DNA of 64,000 bases from Toxorhynchites rutilus septentrionalis (lineage: Eukaryota; Arthropoda; Insecta; Diptera; Culicidae). The translations under genes were made by a program, and so were the position numbers. The stretch lies in assembly GCF_029784135.1 (NCBI RefSeq), contig NC_073744.1, positions 106,253,266-106,317,265 on the forward strand, in the 5' to 3' direction. Shown here one piece after another: positions 45,647 to 57,549 of this stretch. The notes under the pieces are model-generated. The model was not told the DNA's origin. It searched no databases and saw only the letters and a list, made by a program, of their open reading frames with translations. Positions within the stretch are counted from its first letter, which is position 1; each line of letters opens with the position of its first letter.

Positions 45647-47051
45647 CAAGAGAGATAATCATTGCAAGGAGGGGCCATGTTTGCATCAATTGTTGCAAAA
45701 TTGTCTTTAATACTGGAAGCATTGAGATGACAATGGTTCTGATGGAGTCGGAAACATTAAAACACTTGAAGATTTGATCCAAAAGGTCAGACAACTTTAT
45801 AAATCCCGATTGGGAAGTTGAACTGGACGGAAAAATAGGGACAGTTGGGGTTTTTGATGTCCCCTCGAGTGCTGGGCCATTCGAAGGTGAACTATTCCCA
45901 CGGAAGCCAGGAGGAACCTGATTTTGCTTGTCCGCTGCACTCGATTTTTTAGGCATGCTAACAGGGGGTATCACCGGAGGGGCTTGTCCTTGAACTTTGG
46001 GAGTGGTCACATTTTTGCGCCGGGGATTCCCTTGGAAAATGAACGGTGTGCCCCCGTTAGCTGTGTCCGCTTCTATTTCGTCAACGGGCAACGTGGCGAA
46101 GACATTTTGTGTGTTGATTGGTTGTTGTTGTTGGGCCAGTGGAGAAGCGCCCTTTAAAATATCCGCAAAAGAGCGTTTCGAGCGTTCCTTCAAAGAGCGC
46201 TTCTGTTTCTCCCAGCGACTCTTGTAAGTTTCACAAACTGAGAGCTCGTGTGGGGATCCCCCGCAATATGGACATTTATGCTCAGTCGCACTGCAGGATT
46301 TCCCCTCATGTTGCTCTCCGCAAGTGGCACAGCGCTCCTTGTTGGCACAATAATCTGAAGTGTGACCAACTGACTTGCATTTTTGGCAAGTCATGGGCTT
46401 TGGCACGAAGAGTCGCACAGGCAATCTCAATTTGCCCACCATGACGTAGTCAGGTAGAGCGGAACCAGCAAAAGTTACTCGAAACGAGTCTGACGGCGTG
46501 AATTTAGTTTTTCCCTCTTCTTGGGATACTTTTCCTAGTTGGCGGCTGTCCAAAATTTTAACACCCACCAACGGGAGTCTCTTAAATTTACCAACTCCTT
46601 CTTTCATCATTTCGCACGTCAGACCAGTTTCAGTTACCACCCCCGAGATTTCTACGTCATGGGAGGGCACGTAGACGCGATACTCTAGGGAGAATCGCTC
46701 GTCGATCACAATTGCATTCGCATGTTTCCGATCACTCACGACAACACGCAGTTTGTTCGGTCTAACCTTAGAGATTTCGACCACGGAGGAATATAATCTT
46801 GCCAGATCTTTCGAAACCTGAATGACATTAATTGACTTTCCTTTTGGTTTAGGCCGGAAAAAAACAACCCATGGACCAGCTCCAAGTGCATCGTCTGGAT
46901 AGACCTTGACACGAGGAGAGGAAACAACTGAGGGGGAGGACGAGGTCGATTGTTGAACGGGAGCGGGATCAGTAGGGCTGGGAGGCAAGTTCGGTAGTAG
47001 AGCGGAAGCGGGAGCGGGAGATTGAGGGGGCGAAGAGGAAAAGTTTGCCAA
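45639..47051 (-). CDS. LINE ORF1 (zinc-knuckle nucleic-acid-binding protein), intact
   Basis: A 470-codon frame from ATG 47051 (MANFSSSPPQSPAPAS) to stop 45639. Residues 1-50 are Pro/Ser/Ala-rich. An RRM-like globular part (FFRPKPKGK, RPNKLRVVVSDRKHAN) follows, then three knuckles near residues 220-275: CQKCKSVGHTSDYC, CATCGEQHEGKSC and CPYCGGSPHELSVC. The C-terminal part is Pro/Gln/Ser-rich and ends in a hydrophobic stretch. It binds element RNA in the ribonucleoprotein particle, as known for the family. ORF2 begins at 45646 in the overlap ATGTCTAA, a termination-reinitiation arrangement. Confidence 0.87.
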   Translation of the reverse strand: MANFSSSPPQSPAPASALLPNLPPSPTDPAPVQQSTSSSPSVVSSPRVKVYPDDALGAGPWVVFFRPKPKGKSINVIQVSKDLARLYSSVVEISKVRPNKLRVVVSDRKHANAIVIDERFSLEYRVYVPSHDVEISGVVTETGLTCEMMKEGVGKFKRLPLVGVKILDSRQLGKVSQEEGKTKFTPSDSFRVTFAGSALPDYVMVGKLRLPVRLFVPKPMTCQKCKSVGHTSDYCANKERCATCGEQHEGKSCSATEHKCPYCGGSPHELSVCETYKSRWEKQKRSLKERSKRSFADILKGASPLAQQQQPINTQNVFATLPVDEIEADTANGGTPFIFQGNPRRKNVTTPKVQGQAPPVIPPVSMPKKSSAADKQNQVPPGFRGNSSPSNGPALEGTSKTPTVPIFPSSSTSQSGFIKLSDLLDQIFKCFNVSDSIRTIVISMLPVLKTILQQLMQTWPLLAMIISLDV

Positions 47052-47618
47052 TTTTCTTGAGGGGGGCTTGTTAAGGTAGATTACCTCTTTCTCTGAAGAG
47101 ACATCTTCTGAGGGGGGAACGCGTTTAAGCGACTTCCCAGCCCCCGTTGTAGCTAGTGAGGAGGAAACAGTAGTTTAAATCTCCATGTCAACATGACCTT
47201 CTGCCATTACGGCAGATATAAAATAATATAATTTTTATTTTTTTTTGTATTTCTAAACCTAATATATATTATACCTAAATCGCACACCAATGCGAATGAA
47301 ATGAAACGGTGTCCCAATCGAACCGCGTGGCAATCGCTCGGCACAGATGCAACGGTATATCGCACCACAACACGATGATGGAATCAATGACGATGCTAAA
47401 GCACACACAGCGATGATACGGCACACGCACCGCGTCCGCCGTGGAGGACTTCTTCCTCACGCTGGTAGTGATTACTGCTCTCCCCACTCGCGCAATAAAG
47501 AGAACCCCGTTAGGGCGAAATAACTTCACCAGCCACGAACTGATAACGGTATAATCTCCACTCTATAATAGACGCGAACAAATTTGCGACCGATGTCTTC
47601 GGACTGCGCGAGCTGAAT
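47052..47618 (-). other. 5' UTR of the LINE at 41573-47618
   Basis: Non-coding. A/T-rich near ORF1 and GC-rich towards the 5' end, where an internal promoter is expected for this class. Confidence 0.6.
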
Positions 47619-47630
47619 GACATATAATAT

Positions 47631-48480
47631 GAACTGAATTATTTTGTTTATGCGTGTTTTTGAACTTATTGATGGTTGGGGTCTTTTAAATTGATCATTC
47701 AGTTTTCACAAACCCATACATGGTTTCCGAATTAAAAGTGGCTTCAAATTACAATACATTGTATGCAGGATGGCATTAACGAATTTTCTCGGTAGCATGA
47801 ACTGCTTTCTTTGGATGATAACTGATGTTGAAAATTGACTGACGTTACATCTGCATTGTATAGAAAAATAACTAAGGAGCAACATGATGCGCTATGTAGT
47901 TCCTGCTGCTCTGTTCTTATTTTAAAGGACTTTAATCCGAAGGTCATCCGTCCCTGTATTTACTGTTGGTTTTTCAGAACGCTTATAGCTCGTTTATTTC
48001 TCGACAGATCGTAGAGTTCGTCTCCAAAACCTCAGTTCTTTTTCATTTTTATTTACTTTGTTTGCGGAGACTACAAATCTTACAATTCATTCGTCTCCGA
48101 AACCACAGTTTAAGGTACGGTAATGTGCTCAATAGAGAAATATATGATAGTGAATGAGCTGATGACCACCTATGCATTCCCTATCACAGCCATCATTTTG
48201 ATTGTACGATATGTGCATACGCCAAAAGAAGTTTGTAAAAAAAAACGCAAAAACACAACACCAAAGGTTCTTTTCTGAACCCCCAACATGTTCATAAAGA
48301 GTAAACAGTAAACTAATCCATTTTTCAGGTAGATAAGTAGGTATTCACGTAGGAGAAGAAAATAAAACAATATATTTAAAATATATATTTAGCAAAAGCT
48401 GTCCCCTTTGTATGGTCCTACGTCACTCCGGTTATGTCCCCGACATTACCCACCCGTCTTTTTTTTTCTATGTCTGTAAT
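47631..48480. other. Histone-unit remnant and T2 border
   Basis: Up to about 47720 this is the H2A 3' flank that continues across the LINE insertion (compare 40430-40510). At 47975-48010 a block resembles the H2A-upstream module. A histone stem-loop GGTTCTTTTCTGAACC is at 48265-48280 and a T2 border at 48417-48459. There is no coding region. Confidence 0.5.
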
Positions 48481-48810
48481 AAATCGTATATGAGTATGGC
48501 AAAAGTTGTATTTGGTGCTTTGACAATTCATGAATATATTTACATTAGATCGCAATTCAATTTCAACAAAATCGCTATTATAGCCGGTCAAAGTTGCATA
48601 TTCATCCAAACAAATTCGGTAAGCACAAGGCAGACAATCGGATATCCCCGTCCGGGATATCTTAGGTAGCCGGGATCCTGATCTTCTGCTTCATCTATAC
48701 CTGTTCCTCAGAAACGCCGATGTCAACGTTTAATGATGTTTCCTTCGTTGTGTCCCCGTTTCATATCCCTCCTATCCGATCGATAAACTTTTACTTAGTC
48801 GCGGCAATAC
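48481..48810. other. Unassigned sequence
   Basis: AT-rich with small open frames; nothing recognised. Confidence 0.35.
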
Positions 48811-49240
48811 ATACACACACTCTTTACAGATGCACGGGCCGAAGGTTGTGCAGTCCACTAATCATTCAACAAGAGCCAAAGGTTGTACCGCTCATGACAA
48901 CTCTACACGAGCTGATGATTGCGCCGGCTAGTGACCATTCTATCCTGGATTCCTCGAGTCGAGAAAGACGCACCACGCTAGATATGGGGTACAGACTAGG
49001 GGGCGTTGCTGATTAATGGTCAGCTGCATCCCAATAGGAAGTATCCCGTGTCGGGCACACGTACAGAGCATCGAAGACTGCAACATACCAATTATGAGAA
49101 CACTTGTAATACTAACCTCGAGCCAACCGCGAGTAATCGGTTACATATTACTAACATAGTTGTAAGACAAAAATTGTCAAAATATTGGACTCCCGGCCCC
49201 GTCAGGCTAACGCCACATGTGCCTTAATAAAATATATATT
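48811..49240 (+). mobile_element. Retroposon 3' region, copy 1
   Basis: A 420-bp block starting at about CTCTTTACAGATGCACGGGCC and ending TTAATAAAATATATATTTTGAG. It recurs at 51121-51551, where it ends in a poly-A run. Both copies begin and end at the same places, so it is either a SINE-like unit or a 3' UTR piece of a LINE. No protein is encoded. No duplication is visible around this copy. Confidence 0.55.
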
Positions 49241-50377
49241 TTGAGAAAAAAGAGAAATTCGGTAAGCATTTGCCATGTATGTATATGGCCTCCACTTTTG
49301 CATGCATATGCCAGTTAGGCGCATTATATGCCAACCAAGTTTTAGGGCATATGATGTTATATATACGCTTGTTATGCGATTTAATGTTTGCTGGGTATGC
49401 AGTAGAAGCGGATTCATTATCAATCGACGTTCTTGTAAACGATTTAAATATAGTATAGTAGATCTTTCTATTAGCGCGAAATATTTCATAGTGCTCACCT
49501 GAACTTTGTGAAACAGTGTAACCCCCCCGACTATTAATGGAAGAGGACTCTTAAGGTCGAGCAGCGTTTCGCCTCAAACCCTGTTGGGACCGGAAGGACA
49601 CTTACTAAGTAGGAACACACAATAATACAACACGTGTCCACTAATCGTCAACCGCACACGTTCTTCTCAATTCGAATCTCACTAACTTAGGCTCAAAGGC
49701 TTCTAAGCTAATTCCTCTGACCACTATCTGCGAGCGAGGCCTGGTGGTTCCGTTCGAACCCGAATAACGCGTACTCAAAAAAACAGAGAAAAACAATCAA
49801 GGGCTGTTTGTTGTGGTAGATAAGTTCGAAAACGAAGGCGATATTTAATAACGGAATTTATTTTAGGGATTTTGTTTGTGGGTGGATGTGAGGGTGATTA
49901 AATTGGTGACTACACACGGTACTTGCAATTTTTTTGTGGGTTGCCTCCGTTCTCCTTCTCGGCTAGATATACCAGCTGCAGTTTTTGATTTAGTCACTGG
50001 TGTCTTGATTGACCAGTAATCCGGTAGATTGTCCCTTGTCAGGGCCTCTTCCTGTGCCACCTTGTATAACGTCCCCGTGCGGGCCTGTAGAGAGAAGCCA
50101 ATACAAAAAGGCCCGTTGGCCGGACCTGACCAACAAAATGCATTAGTACATTTGTGTGATGTCACCAGTTTTTATTTTAATGATCCATTGAAATAGTTTC
50201 TAATCAATTACCTTTTTTTTTAATGTGTTAGATTTATAAGTGTGTTCGTTTTTCCTTGATATTATCTCACTGATTTTAGTGTGACTATAGTTTAAGGTAA
50301 GATTATTGTTTCGTTTTATTATATTGACCATTTTTATTATACTGACCATAATTTTATGACGATTTAATTTTAAACCA
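49241..50377. other. Mixed repeat-like sequence, no gene recognised
   Basis: A block at 49262-49400 contains repeated GCATATG-like words and the inverse of the 34170 block. The stretch 49500-50160 has the look of retroelement untranslated sequence, and an open frame on minus (49863-50165, 100 codons) is not recognised. The Gypsy 3' LTR may lie in this area, but its ends could not be defined. Confidence 0.35.
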
Positions 50378-50445
<68 letters not shown>

Positions 50446-50458
50446 CATATATATATTG
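50377..50458. repeat. CA/TA microsatellite
   Basis: About 25 CA units (50380-50430) followed by TA-rich repeats to 50458. Translations through it are spurious. Confidence 0.95.
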
Positions 50459-50877
50459 ATATTTTAAAACTAATTGTATTTTTTAAACCTACAAAAAACA
50501 CTTGATTATGAATTTGAACATGCAACAATTATCTATACAAATTTACATTCACGACGCGCACTTCTATTCTCGAGGACAGTCGACGACAGAAAGAACGAGC
50601 ACAGTTTAAGCCGAGAACAAATAAAATGTCGAGAGACCGGACACATAATTGTCCTATCAAGTTGTAAGTTGTGCGAGCTGACCAACTCTTGGACACATAC
50701 CTACAACGTTCACACCACTTCTTCCATGTCCTACGGTCCCCTCTCCATCGTATGCTTATCATATGTCAAGTGACAGATGCAAAGCAGACAGTGGAGATTT
50801 TGGCGCATCGATTTGTGGCGAAGCTGCAAAGGTCTTAAGTGACCGAAGGTTACAATATCCCGTCGTCTCTCCCAACA
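50459..50877 (-). mobile_element. Possible LTR-like segment near the Gypsy element
   Basis: Read on minus, the stretch begins TGTTGGGAGAGACGACGG at 50877 and continues with an ordinary LTR-like composition. TG at the start and the position downstream of the minus-strand Gypsy pol make a 3' LTR conceivable. A second LTR copy is not in the window, so this cannot be tested here. Confidence 0.25.
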
Positions 50878-51120
50878 AAAAATGAAATTAATGTATTTGT
50901 TTCATTTTTTAGAACTATGACGTTGTAGGAAAAAGATGATTTGATTCTTTTTGGCCCTTTGAAAATTAAACGTTTATCTTCTTTATTCATTTGCAAAAGG
51001 AAAGGGTTGTACCCCTCGTTAGAAGCTGTTATAACAGTTATACAATTGACATCTGTCAGACTGTGGTCGTTATACAAATGTTGTTTATTTTGATATTAAC
51101 AACTGTCACAAGACTGGTAT

Positions 51121-51551
51121 CTCTTTACAGATACACGGGCCAAAGGTTGTGCAGTCCACTGATCATTCAACAAGAGCCAAAGGTTGTATCGCTCATGACA
51201 ACTCTACACGAGCTGATGTTTGCGCCGGCTAGTGACCATTCTATCCTGAATTCCTCGAGTCGAGAAGACGCACCACGCTAGATATGGGGTACAGACTAGG
51301 GGGCGTTGCTGATTAATGGTCAGCTGCATCCCAAAAGGAAGTATCCCGTGTCGGGCACAGGTACAGAGCATTGGAGACTGCAACATCACAATTACGAAAA
51401 CACCTCGAGCCAACCGCGAGTAATCGGTTGCATATTACTAACATAGTTATAAGGCAAACATTGTCGAAATATTGAACTCCCGGCCCCGTCAGGTTGACGC
51501 CATATGAGTCTTAATAAAAATATATATTTTGGATAAAAAAAAAAAAAAAAA
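51121..51551 (+). mobile_element. Retroposon 3' region, copy 2, with poly-A tail
   Basis: A second copy of the block at 48811-49240, here ending in a run of A (51535-51551). AGACTGGTAT before it (51111-51120) and AGACTGATAT after it (51551-51560) could be a target duplication with one change. It lies immediately downstream of the Gypsy integrase stop. Confidence 0.6.
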
Positions 51552-51557
51552 GACTGA

Positions 51558-53741
51558 TATTAATTTTCAGGTTTCAAATCGGCGGTGGAATATACGCCAA
51601 TAGGCTTCCCTTTTTCGTCGGCCAGCTCATACGAACTTGTCCCGATTCTGGCTAAGACCGTACACGGAAGATATAAGGCATCTAGCTTCGCATTGTATCC
51701 TGCTACCGCTGAGGATTGTTTACGATTGCGCCGGTAAACTCGCTGGCCAACATCGTAAACTGGGGCGGCTTGGTCTGATCGCAAGTGATACGTTTTAATA
51801 TTTCTGTTATGAGCTTTTTGTAAATTCTTAATTACTATGGAATAAACCTGCTGGTCAATATACTTTTTCCTATCTATTCTTTCGTCTTCCGTTATTATCT
51901 TCTCATCTCTATCTATCCGATGTTCGTCCGCCTTACCTATAATTTCGTGTCCGAAAAGAATTCTATATGGTGAGAATCCCGTGGAAGAATGTGGAGTGCT
52001 ATTTAGACAATATTCAATTTCAGAAACACGAGAGTCCCACAGCTTCTGGTTTTGCTTCACATACGAGCGGATACACGAGTTTATAGTGCGATTCAATCTT
52101 TCAACAGGATTTGATTGACTGTGGTATTTTGAATTAGTCCAATGCTGTATGCCGTATTTGGTCAACAGAGCTTTGAACTCAGTGGAAAGGAATGAAGATG
52201 CATTATCTGTGATAATGAATTCTGGGACTGAGTATCGTCGAAACCAGGTTTCTTCTAGAAGTTTTGACACTATGCTTACTGAGATTCGTTTGATAGGAAT
52301 AAGGATAGACCATTTTGAGAACAGGTCCATTATTACAAGAAGGTGCACGTTTCCACTTTTGCTGCGTGGAAGTGATTGACTAAAATCCAACGCAATAATC
52401 TGGAATGGTTTAGTTGTTATTCTCTGTTTCCCAGGTGCTGGAAGTTGTGAACGATGTGCGGGCTTATTCTGCTTACACATGGTGCATTTTCGAATGTAAT
52501 TGCGGATGTCATTAGCCATACGAGGCCAGAAGTATTTTTTTCTAACTTTTGCAAGTGTTTTCTCACACCCCAGATGGAGACTATCGTCATGTTCCTCAAC
52601 CATAATTTTCTCTTTAAGCTTTTCAGGCTCACAGATTTTCCAGGAGAACCGATAATCTAGGAGATCATCGGGCGAGGATATCAATTTTTTTAGGATTCCT
52701 TTATCGATTCGGTAATCTTTGAATTTTTCAGGTTCTTGCTGAATTTTTTCGACCATTTCAGCGTACCACCCGACATGATCGTTGGATGTGATGAGCTCTT
52801 CGACAGCCCTAGATAAAGCGTCTGCTACTACATTGTCCGTTCCCTTGCGATGAAGAATCACCATATCATGACGTTGCAAGTCTATACTCCATCGACATAG
52901 GCGTGAGGAGGTGCGCCAGCAGCTTCTCATAATATACGTTAAGGCGGACGCATCAGTATATACTGTGAACTTGGATCCTTCTATATAACATCAGAACTTT
53001 TCTACTGATCGGATAACCGCGAGGCCTTCCTTCTCAGTAGCGGAATATCTCTGTTGAATAAGCGTTAATTTTTGGGAGAAGTATGCGATGGGTTTCTCGA
53101 TACCCTTTGGGGATTGTGTCAGTACACCAGCTATTGCAGTGTCGCTGGCATCACAATGAATCGTAAACGGTAAGGAAAAATTCGGATTGGTCAAAATCGG
53201 TACACTAATAAGTAATTCTTTGATTTTGTGAAAGGCGGTTTCCGATTTATCATTCCAACGAATTGATTTTGGATTATTCTTCAGGAGGTCAGTTAGGTGC
53301 TGGGTGATTTCGCTAAAGTTTGCTAAAAACCTTCTGTAATAATTACACATTCCAAGAAATCTGCGTAATGCTTTCAACGAATGTGGTCTTTCAAAATTTC
53401 CTATAGCAGCTACCCTATCAGGATTAGGACTGAGACCATTTTGACTCAGAATGTAACCTAAGTAAGGCACTTCGGCAACGCAAAATTTTGATTTTTGTAA
53501 GTTGATAGATAAATTCGCCGCTTTAAGCCTGTGGGCTACCTCGTGAAGCATGTTTATATGTTCGTTAAACGTGTCACTTGCGACAATTATATCGTCAAGG
53601 TATGTAAATTCATTTGGTTCGAGTTCGCCTCCGCCTAGCACCCGGTCCATAAGTCTTGATAGAGTTGCCGGACTATTTACTAGGCCAAAAGGCATCCTCG
53701 TAAATTGATATAACCCACGGCCTAATACCGAGAAAGCCGTG
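51558..53741 (-). pseudogene. Ty3/Gypsy pol (RT-RNase H-integrase), 5' truncated and broken
   Basis: On the minus strand the pol polyprotein begins inside the RT (TAFSVLGRGLYQFTRMPFGL) and has the YLDD catalytic motif, the GYILS and RRFLGMCNYYRRF motifs, and the RNase H CDASD. After a break near 52990-52930 (stop/frameshift) it continues with VVADALSR, the integrase HHCC finger (HLGCEKT...CTMCKQNK) and the DDE core (ALDFS, TDNASSF, NPVERLNR). It ends DLKPEN at 51560. The RT N-terminus, protease and gag are missing because the BEL element starts at 53742. Confidence 0.9.
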
Positions 53742-54188
53742 TGTCTGCGAGTAAACAACAACAAACCCAACAGTACATCCCTGGCTCTTACTTTGCTATA
53801 AAGCGCTGAGTTCCCAGTTGTGAAACAATAACGCGAGAGAAGTACTTGTGAGAGTCAGTTAGAATTTGTTTTGTTTTTTTTGTCATGTCTGTAAATAGAG
53901 AGAGGAGAATAAAAAAAAACATTGTTGTTCAGTTTTTGTGCAGTACAAGTATGTAATTGTTAAGACATGTTCCTGAATGTAAAATAAAAAATGTAGTTTG
54001 ATATTTGTAAGAATAAATGTATTTTGTGCTGTGAAATTTGTGAAGTTTATTCAACCACCAAGTGGAAGCAATCGGGGAACCCCGGAGGAATAGTTGGAAT
54101 TGCTGTACAATTGCCACCATCAGTGTTGTACCACCCACCACCCGCTGGAATACGGGTTTATAAGAGGGATATTGGTTGGAATACAACA
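53742..54188 (+). repeat. 5' LTR of the BEL/Pao element
   Basis: It starts TGTCTGCGAGTAAACAAC and ends ATACAACA; the internal region then begins with TTTTGGTCCTTCGAACCGG. The two ends were fixed by comparison with the split 3' LTR. Confidence 0.88.
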
Positions 54189-55075
54189 TTTTGGTCCTTC
54201 GAACCGGATCCAACGAATCAGAACCAAGGATTTGACCATTATAACGTCACCAACAAGTACTCGGACTGGCAATTGAGGACAACCTATTTATCGCAAATAG
54301 AATAATTGATCGGCAGCCATCACTACACAGCACAAATCACCAAAAGGAACAATTGCAATTGTTTGGACATCCACCGGCAGTTATTTTTGTTCAGGTTAGT
54401 TAGAGCAAATAATACCTATATGTCCAGCGAAGCTCGCACCATAGTTCGGTACTAACACTGGTTCATTTCCGGAAATCACGTTTTCGAGAACGGGAGCGTT
54501 AACGAGGATTGAAAATCAACAATCGCAATTGTTGGATTGAGCGCTACATGAACATCCGCTTATACATATCTGCCTGGGTGAGTGCATTAGAATAGTATAT
54601 GCGCCGAAGCTAGGCAAGATTAATACACGTTTTAAAATAAATTTGTATCCTCTTCGATTCATTCATACAACCCACTTCCCTGCACATCAATGAGAGTATT
54701 GGTCTACAAGTAAACATATATTGGTTCATTGGTTAATTGTTGCAATTGGGCAATTTCTACTGGTTCATTGATTGGCGCGACGATTAGTTCTCCGGGTGAG
54801 TTGGAACTGTATATGTCCACCGAAGTTATTTTACGGAATATTACATAAAATACCCCACCTCTTCGCTAAAACACCTGCCCCATCGGAGTACAAAGTAAAA
54901 ATTGCTTGGCGATTACAATCTCATCGCTAGACTGTTCGCACATCACATTGGGTGCATCGGTTTACGTTGTAAGGTAAACTACACTAGTATATGCCTAGCG
55001 GAGCTAGGACTTCGATCGATATCTACCAACACGTTCAATCCTTTTCAACAACGGTGCCGATAACGTTCCATCAAC
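54189..55075 (+). other. BEL leader with degenerate repeats
   Basis: An untranslated leader of about 890 bp. A motif like GTATATGYCCAGCGAAGCT recurs at about 54416, 54593, 54807 and 54984. Each is preceded by a donor-like GTTAGT/GTGAGT/GTAAGG word, and most by a CAATTGCAATTGTTGGA-like word. No protein-coding frame. Confidence 0.55.
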
Positions 55076-56708
55076 ATGCCGCCAGTAATATCCGCTGCTA
55101 AGAAGGCTCCTTCGCTGAAGCTGCTCATAGCGAGGTTGAACGATGTCCAGGTTTCTTTCAACGATATCTGGCGTTTCGTGGAAAACTACGAAGAAACTGC
55201 AACTGTTAGGCAAGGCGCAAATTGAGACGCATATAGCGCGAGTAACTTGGCGCGATATAGCGCCTGTTTTTGTGGCTAATGAAAACAGATAGAAGGGCGC
55301 AAATTGGCCAGATGACGCGAGATGGTGGAGCGCTCGTGAGACACGACTCGCGCGACGCTGTGGCTGAACCACAGTTTCTCGTGCTGGTCATGCCGGTTGT
55401 GGTAGTTGTGTTGGTGAACAATCATATAGCGCCGTGGGTTTGACACTGTATGGCTGTACTGGTCGGGTGATTGTGTTAGTAAATAAATATATCGCGCAAC
55501 TCTGTGTTAATCAGTCATTGTATGCGAGTGGTATGTTATTTACACCAAACTGCGACTCAATATGCGCTCCACCACGCTACGTTTGTGGCACGTATGAGTC
55601 GTGTTGGTAGTCTCGCGTTCGCTTACGAGCGCTATATGCTTCTCAATTTGCGCCTAGCCTTACAGATGTTGACATTCGGTTAGAGAAGGTAGATGAGCTA
55701 TGGGAGAAGTTTTGTGATACATTGGTAGAGAATAGGGCACATGAAGATTATCTCGCGGATGAGGAATCGTACGATAAGGACCGACAGGAATTTAGTGATA
55801 GGTATTATCGAGCCAAATCATTCCTCGTAGATAAATCTAAGAAGCTGCAGGGTCCAATGGGGCTGGAACAGTCTGTTCGAATGAACGATTCAGTGGTTTA
55901 TGGTGTTGATCGCGTGCGTCTCCCTCAAATAAGTTTACCTTCATTCAATGGGGACATAGATGAGTGGCTGAGTTTCCGAGATCTATTCACTTCACTCATC
56001 CACCATAAAACGGAGTTACCAGAGGTGGAGAAGTTCCACTACCTCAAGGGTTGTCTTCAGGGGGAAACGAAAAGCCTGATGGATCCGCTGAAAATTACAA
56101 GGGCCAATTATCAAATTGCCTGGGATATGTTGTTGAAGCGTTTTGATAACAGTAAACAATTGAGGAAACGTCAAGTACAATCGCTGTTTAAGCTTCCAAC
56201 ATTAACCAAGGAATCAGTCAGCGAACGTCACATCTTGTTAGAGGGATTCAAGAGGGTCGTGAAAAATTTAGATCAAGTCATAGAACCGGAGGACTATAAG
56301 GATCTACTGCTTGTCCACATACTTACAGCACGACTTGACCCGGTAACACGCAGAGGCTGGGAGGAATTCTCTACGTCCAAGGAGCAAGATACATTGTCCG
56401 ACTTAACGGACTTCATTCGGCGACATGTTCAAATGCTTGAATCTCTTTCCAGCAAATCCGTGGATGTTAAAGGACCAAACCCACTCCAACAGTTTTCGAA
56501 ACCGAGAACAGCGTTTACGAAAACCAATTATAGCAGCATGCAGAGTTTCGAAGGGCGTTGTGTGGCCTGTAAGGGCGAGCATCTATTGTACCAATGTCAA
56601 GTGTTTCATCGGCTAAAGGTAGCGGAAGGAGACGCACTTTTAAGGACCCATTCGCTTTGCCGCAATTGTTTTTGGGTAGGACATCAGGCGATGGATTGTA
56701 AATCCTAG
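55076..56708 (+). pseudogene. BEL gag-like region, interrupted by a MITE
   Basis: The frame opens at ATG 55076 (MPPVISAAKKAP), is interrupted at 55208 by the MITE at 55209-55659, and continues in the matching frame after it to a TAG at 56706. Central residues show LPSFNGDIDEWLSFRDLF, the conserved BEL/Pao gag-pol N-terminal block. Zinc-finger type sequences CVACKGEHLLYQC and CRNCFWVGHQAMDC lie near the end. In this superfamily gag and pol are one frame; here the stop after the knuckles separates them. The structural role is known from the family. Confidence 0.85.
55209..55659. mobile_element. PIF/Harbinger-type MITE, 451 bp
   Basis: The ends GGCAAGGCGCAAATTGAGA and, inverted, GGCTAGGCGCAAATTGAGA differ at one position. 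TTA flanks both sides (55206-55208 and 55660-55662), the preferred target of PIF/Harbinger. The interior has repeated GCGC/ATATAGCGC words. It carries no transposase. Confidence 0.87.
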
Positions 56709-57549
56709 CTTTCCTGTCGAAAATGCCAGGGTCGACACCATACATTGGTATGCTTCAAGACAGAAGAGGAAGGCTTCATGAAGGGTACGGTGGTTGCAAA
56801 GGGAATCTGGATCAAAGGCATCAACTTCAACCCAAACAGCAAATGTGTCAACCAAAACCGTTTGCACAACGCAGCAGTTCTCTTCTCAGGTGTTACTGGC
56901 TACTGCTGTTGTCTTGATGGTGGATGATAGTGGTCAGGTGTTCCCGGCTCGTGCTTTATTGGATTCAGGTTCCGAGAGTAATTTTATATCAGAACGGCTG
57001 AGTCAGCGGATGTGTGTCAGCCGAGAAAGAGTGGATATATCGGTTCTCGGAATAGGTCAAGCAGCTACAGAAGTCAAATACCGAATTCGGGCGATGGTAC
57101 GGTCGCGAGTGTCCGAATACTCGAGGGACATGGATTTTTTAATTCTGTCGAAGGTCACAGTGAATCTTCCGACTTTAACGGTTAATACGGAAGGGTGGTC
57201 GATTCCAAACGGTGTTGAGCTGGCTGATCCTGCATTCTTCCAATCGAAAGGAGTGGACGTTGTCTTGGGCATCGAAGCATTCTTCGAGTTTTTCGGAACT
57301 GGTAGAAAAATTACGTTAGGTGAGAGACTACCAGCGTTGAATGAATCAGTCTTCGGCTGGGTAGTGTGTGGAGGTTTGTTAGTACCGAGTCAATCAATTC
57401 AAGTCAACTGCAACATATCTGCATCAGGAAACTTGGAGTCATTGGTCGCAAGAATCTGGGAATATGAAGAGATTGGAGTATCAAACCATTATTCGCCGGA
57501 AGAAACTCGCTGTGCAGAACATTTGAACGAACGGTACAGCGTGGAATAG
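56709..57549 (+). pseudogene. BEL protease region
   Basis: After the stop at 56706, an open piece (56794-57549) contains ARALLDSGSESNFI, an aspartic protease active site of the DSGS type, and further BEL-like sequence (VVLGIEAFFEFF, FGWVVCG). It ends at a frameshift at 57549. The protease processes the polyprotein in related elements. Confidence 0.8.

Larger units (their letters stand above)
41573..47618 (-). mobile_element. I-superfamily LINE, second family, structurally complete (6,046 bp)
   Basis: A minus-strand LINE bounded by a perfect 12-bp duplication. Its 5' end reads TTCAGCTCGCGCAGTCCG (from 47618). A 5' UTR of about 570 bp, ORF1, ORF2 overlapping ORF1 by 8 bases, and a 3' UTR of about 380 bp end in an AATAAA-rich, TAAA-type tail rather than a GAA tail. 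ORF1 is intact; ORF2 has several stops and frameshifts. It is the same family type as 24741-29209. It interrupts the 3' flank of H2A pseudogene 7. Confidence 0.92.

Noticed and set aside
48169..48195. TATCACAGCCAT, similar to the miR-2/miR-13 seed region
   Set aside because: Only the first 12 bases fit, the rest has an insertion, and no precursor hairpin of the right form is visible.
49863..50165. 100-codon minus-strand frame as a host gene
   Set aside because: No family resemblance; it sits in sequence that looks like retroelement untranslated region.
50200..50448. Open frame with a long Val/Cys run
   Set aside because: It is translation of the CA microsatellite.
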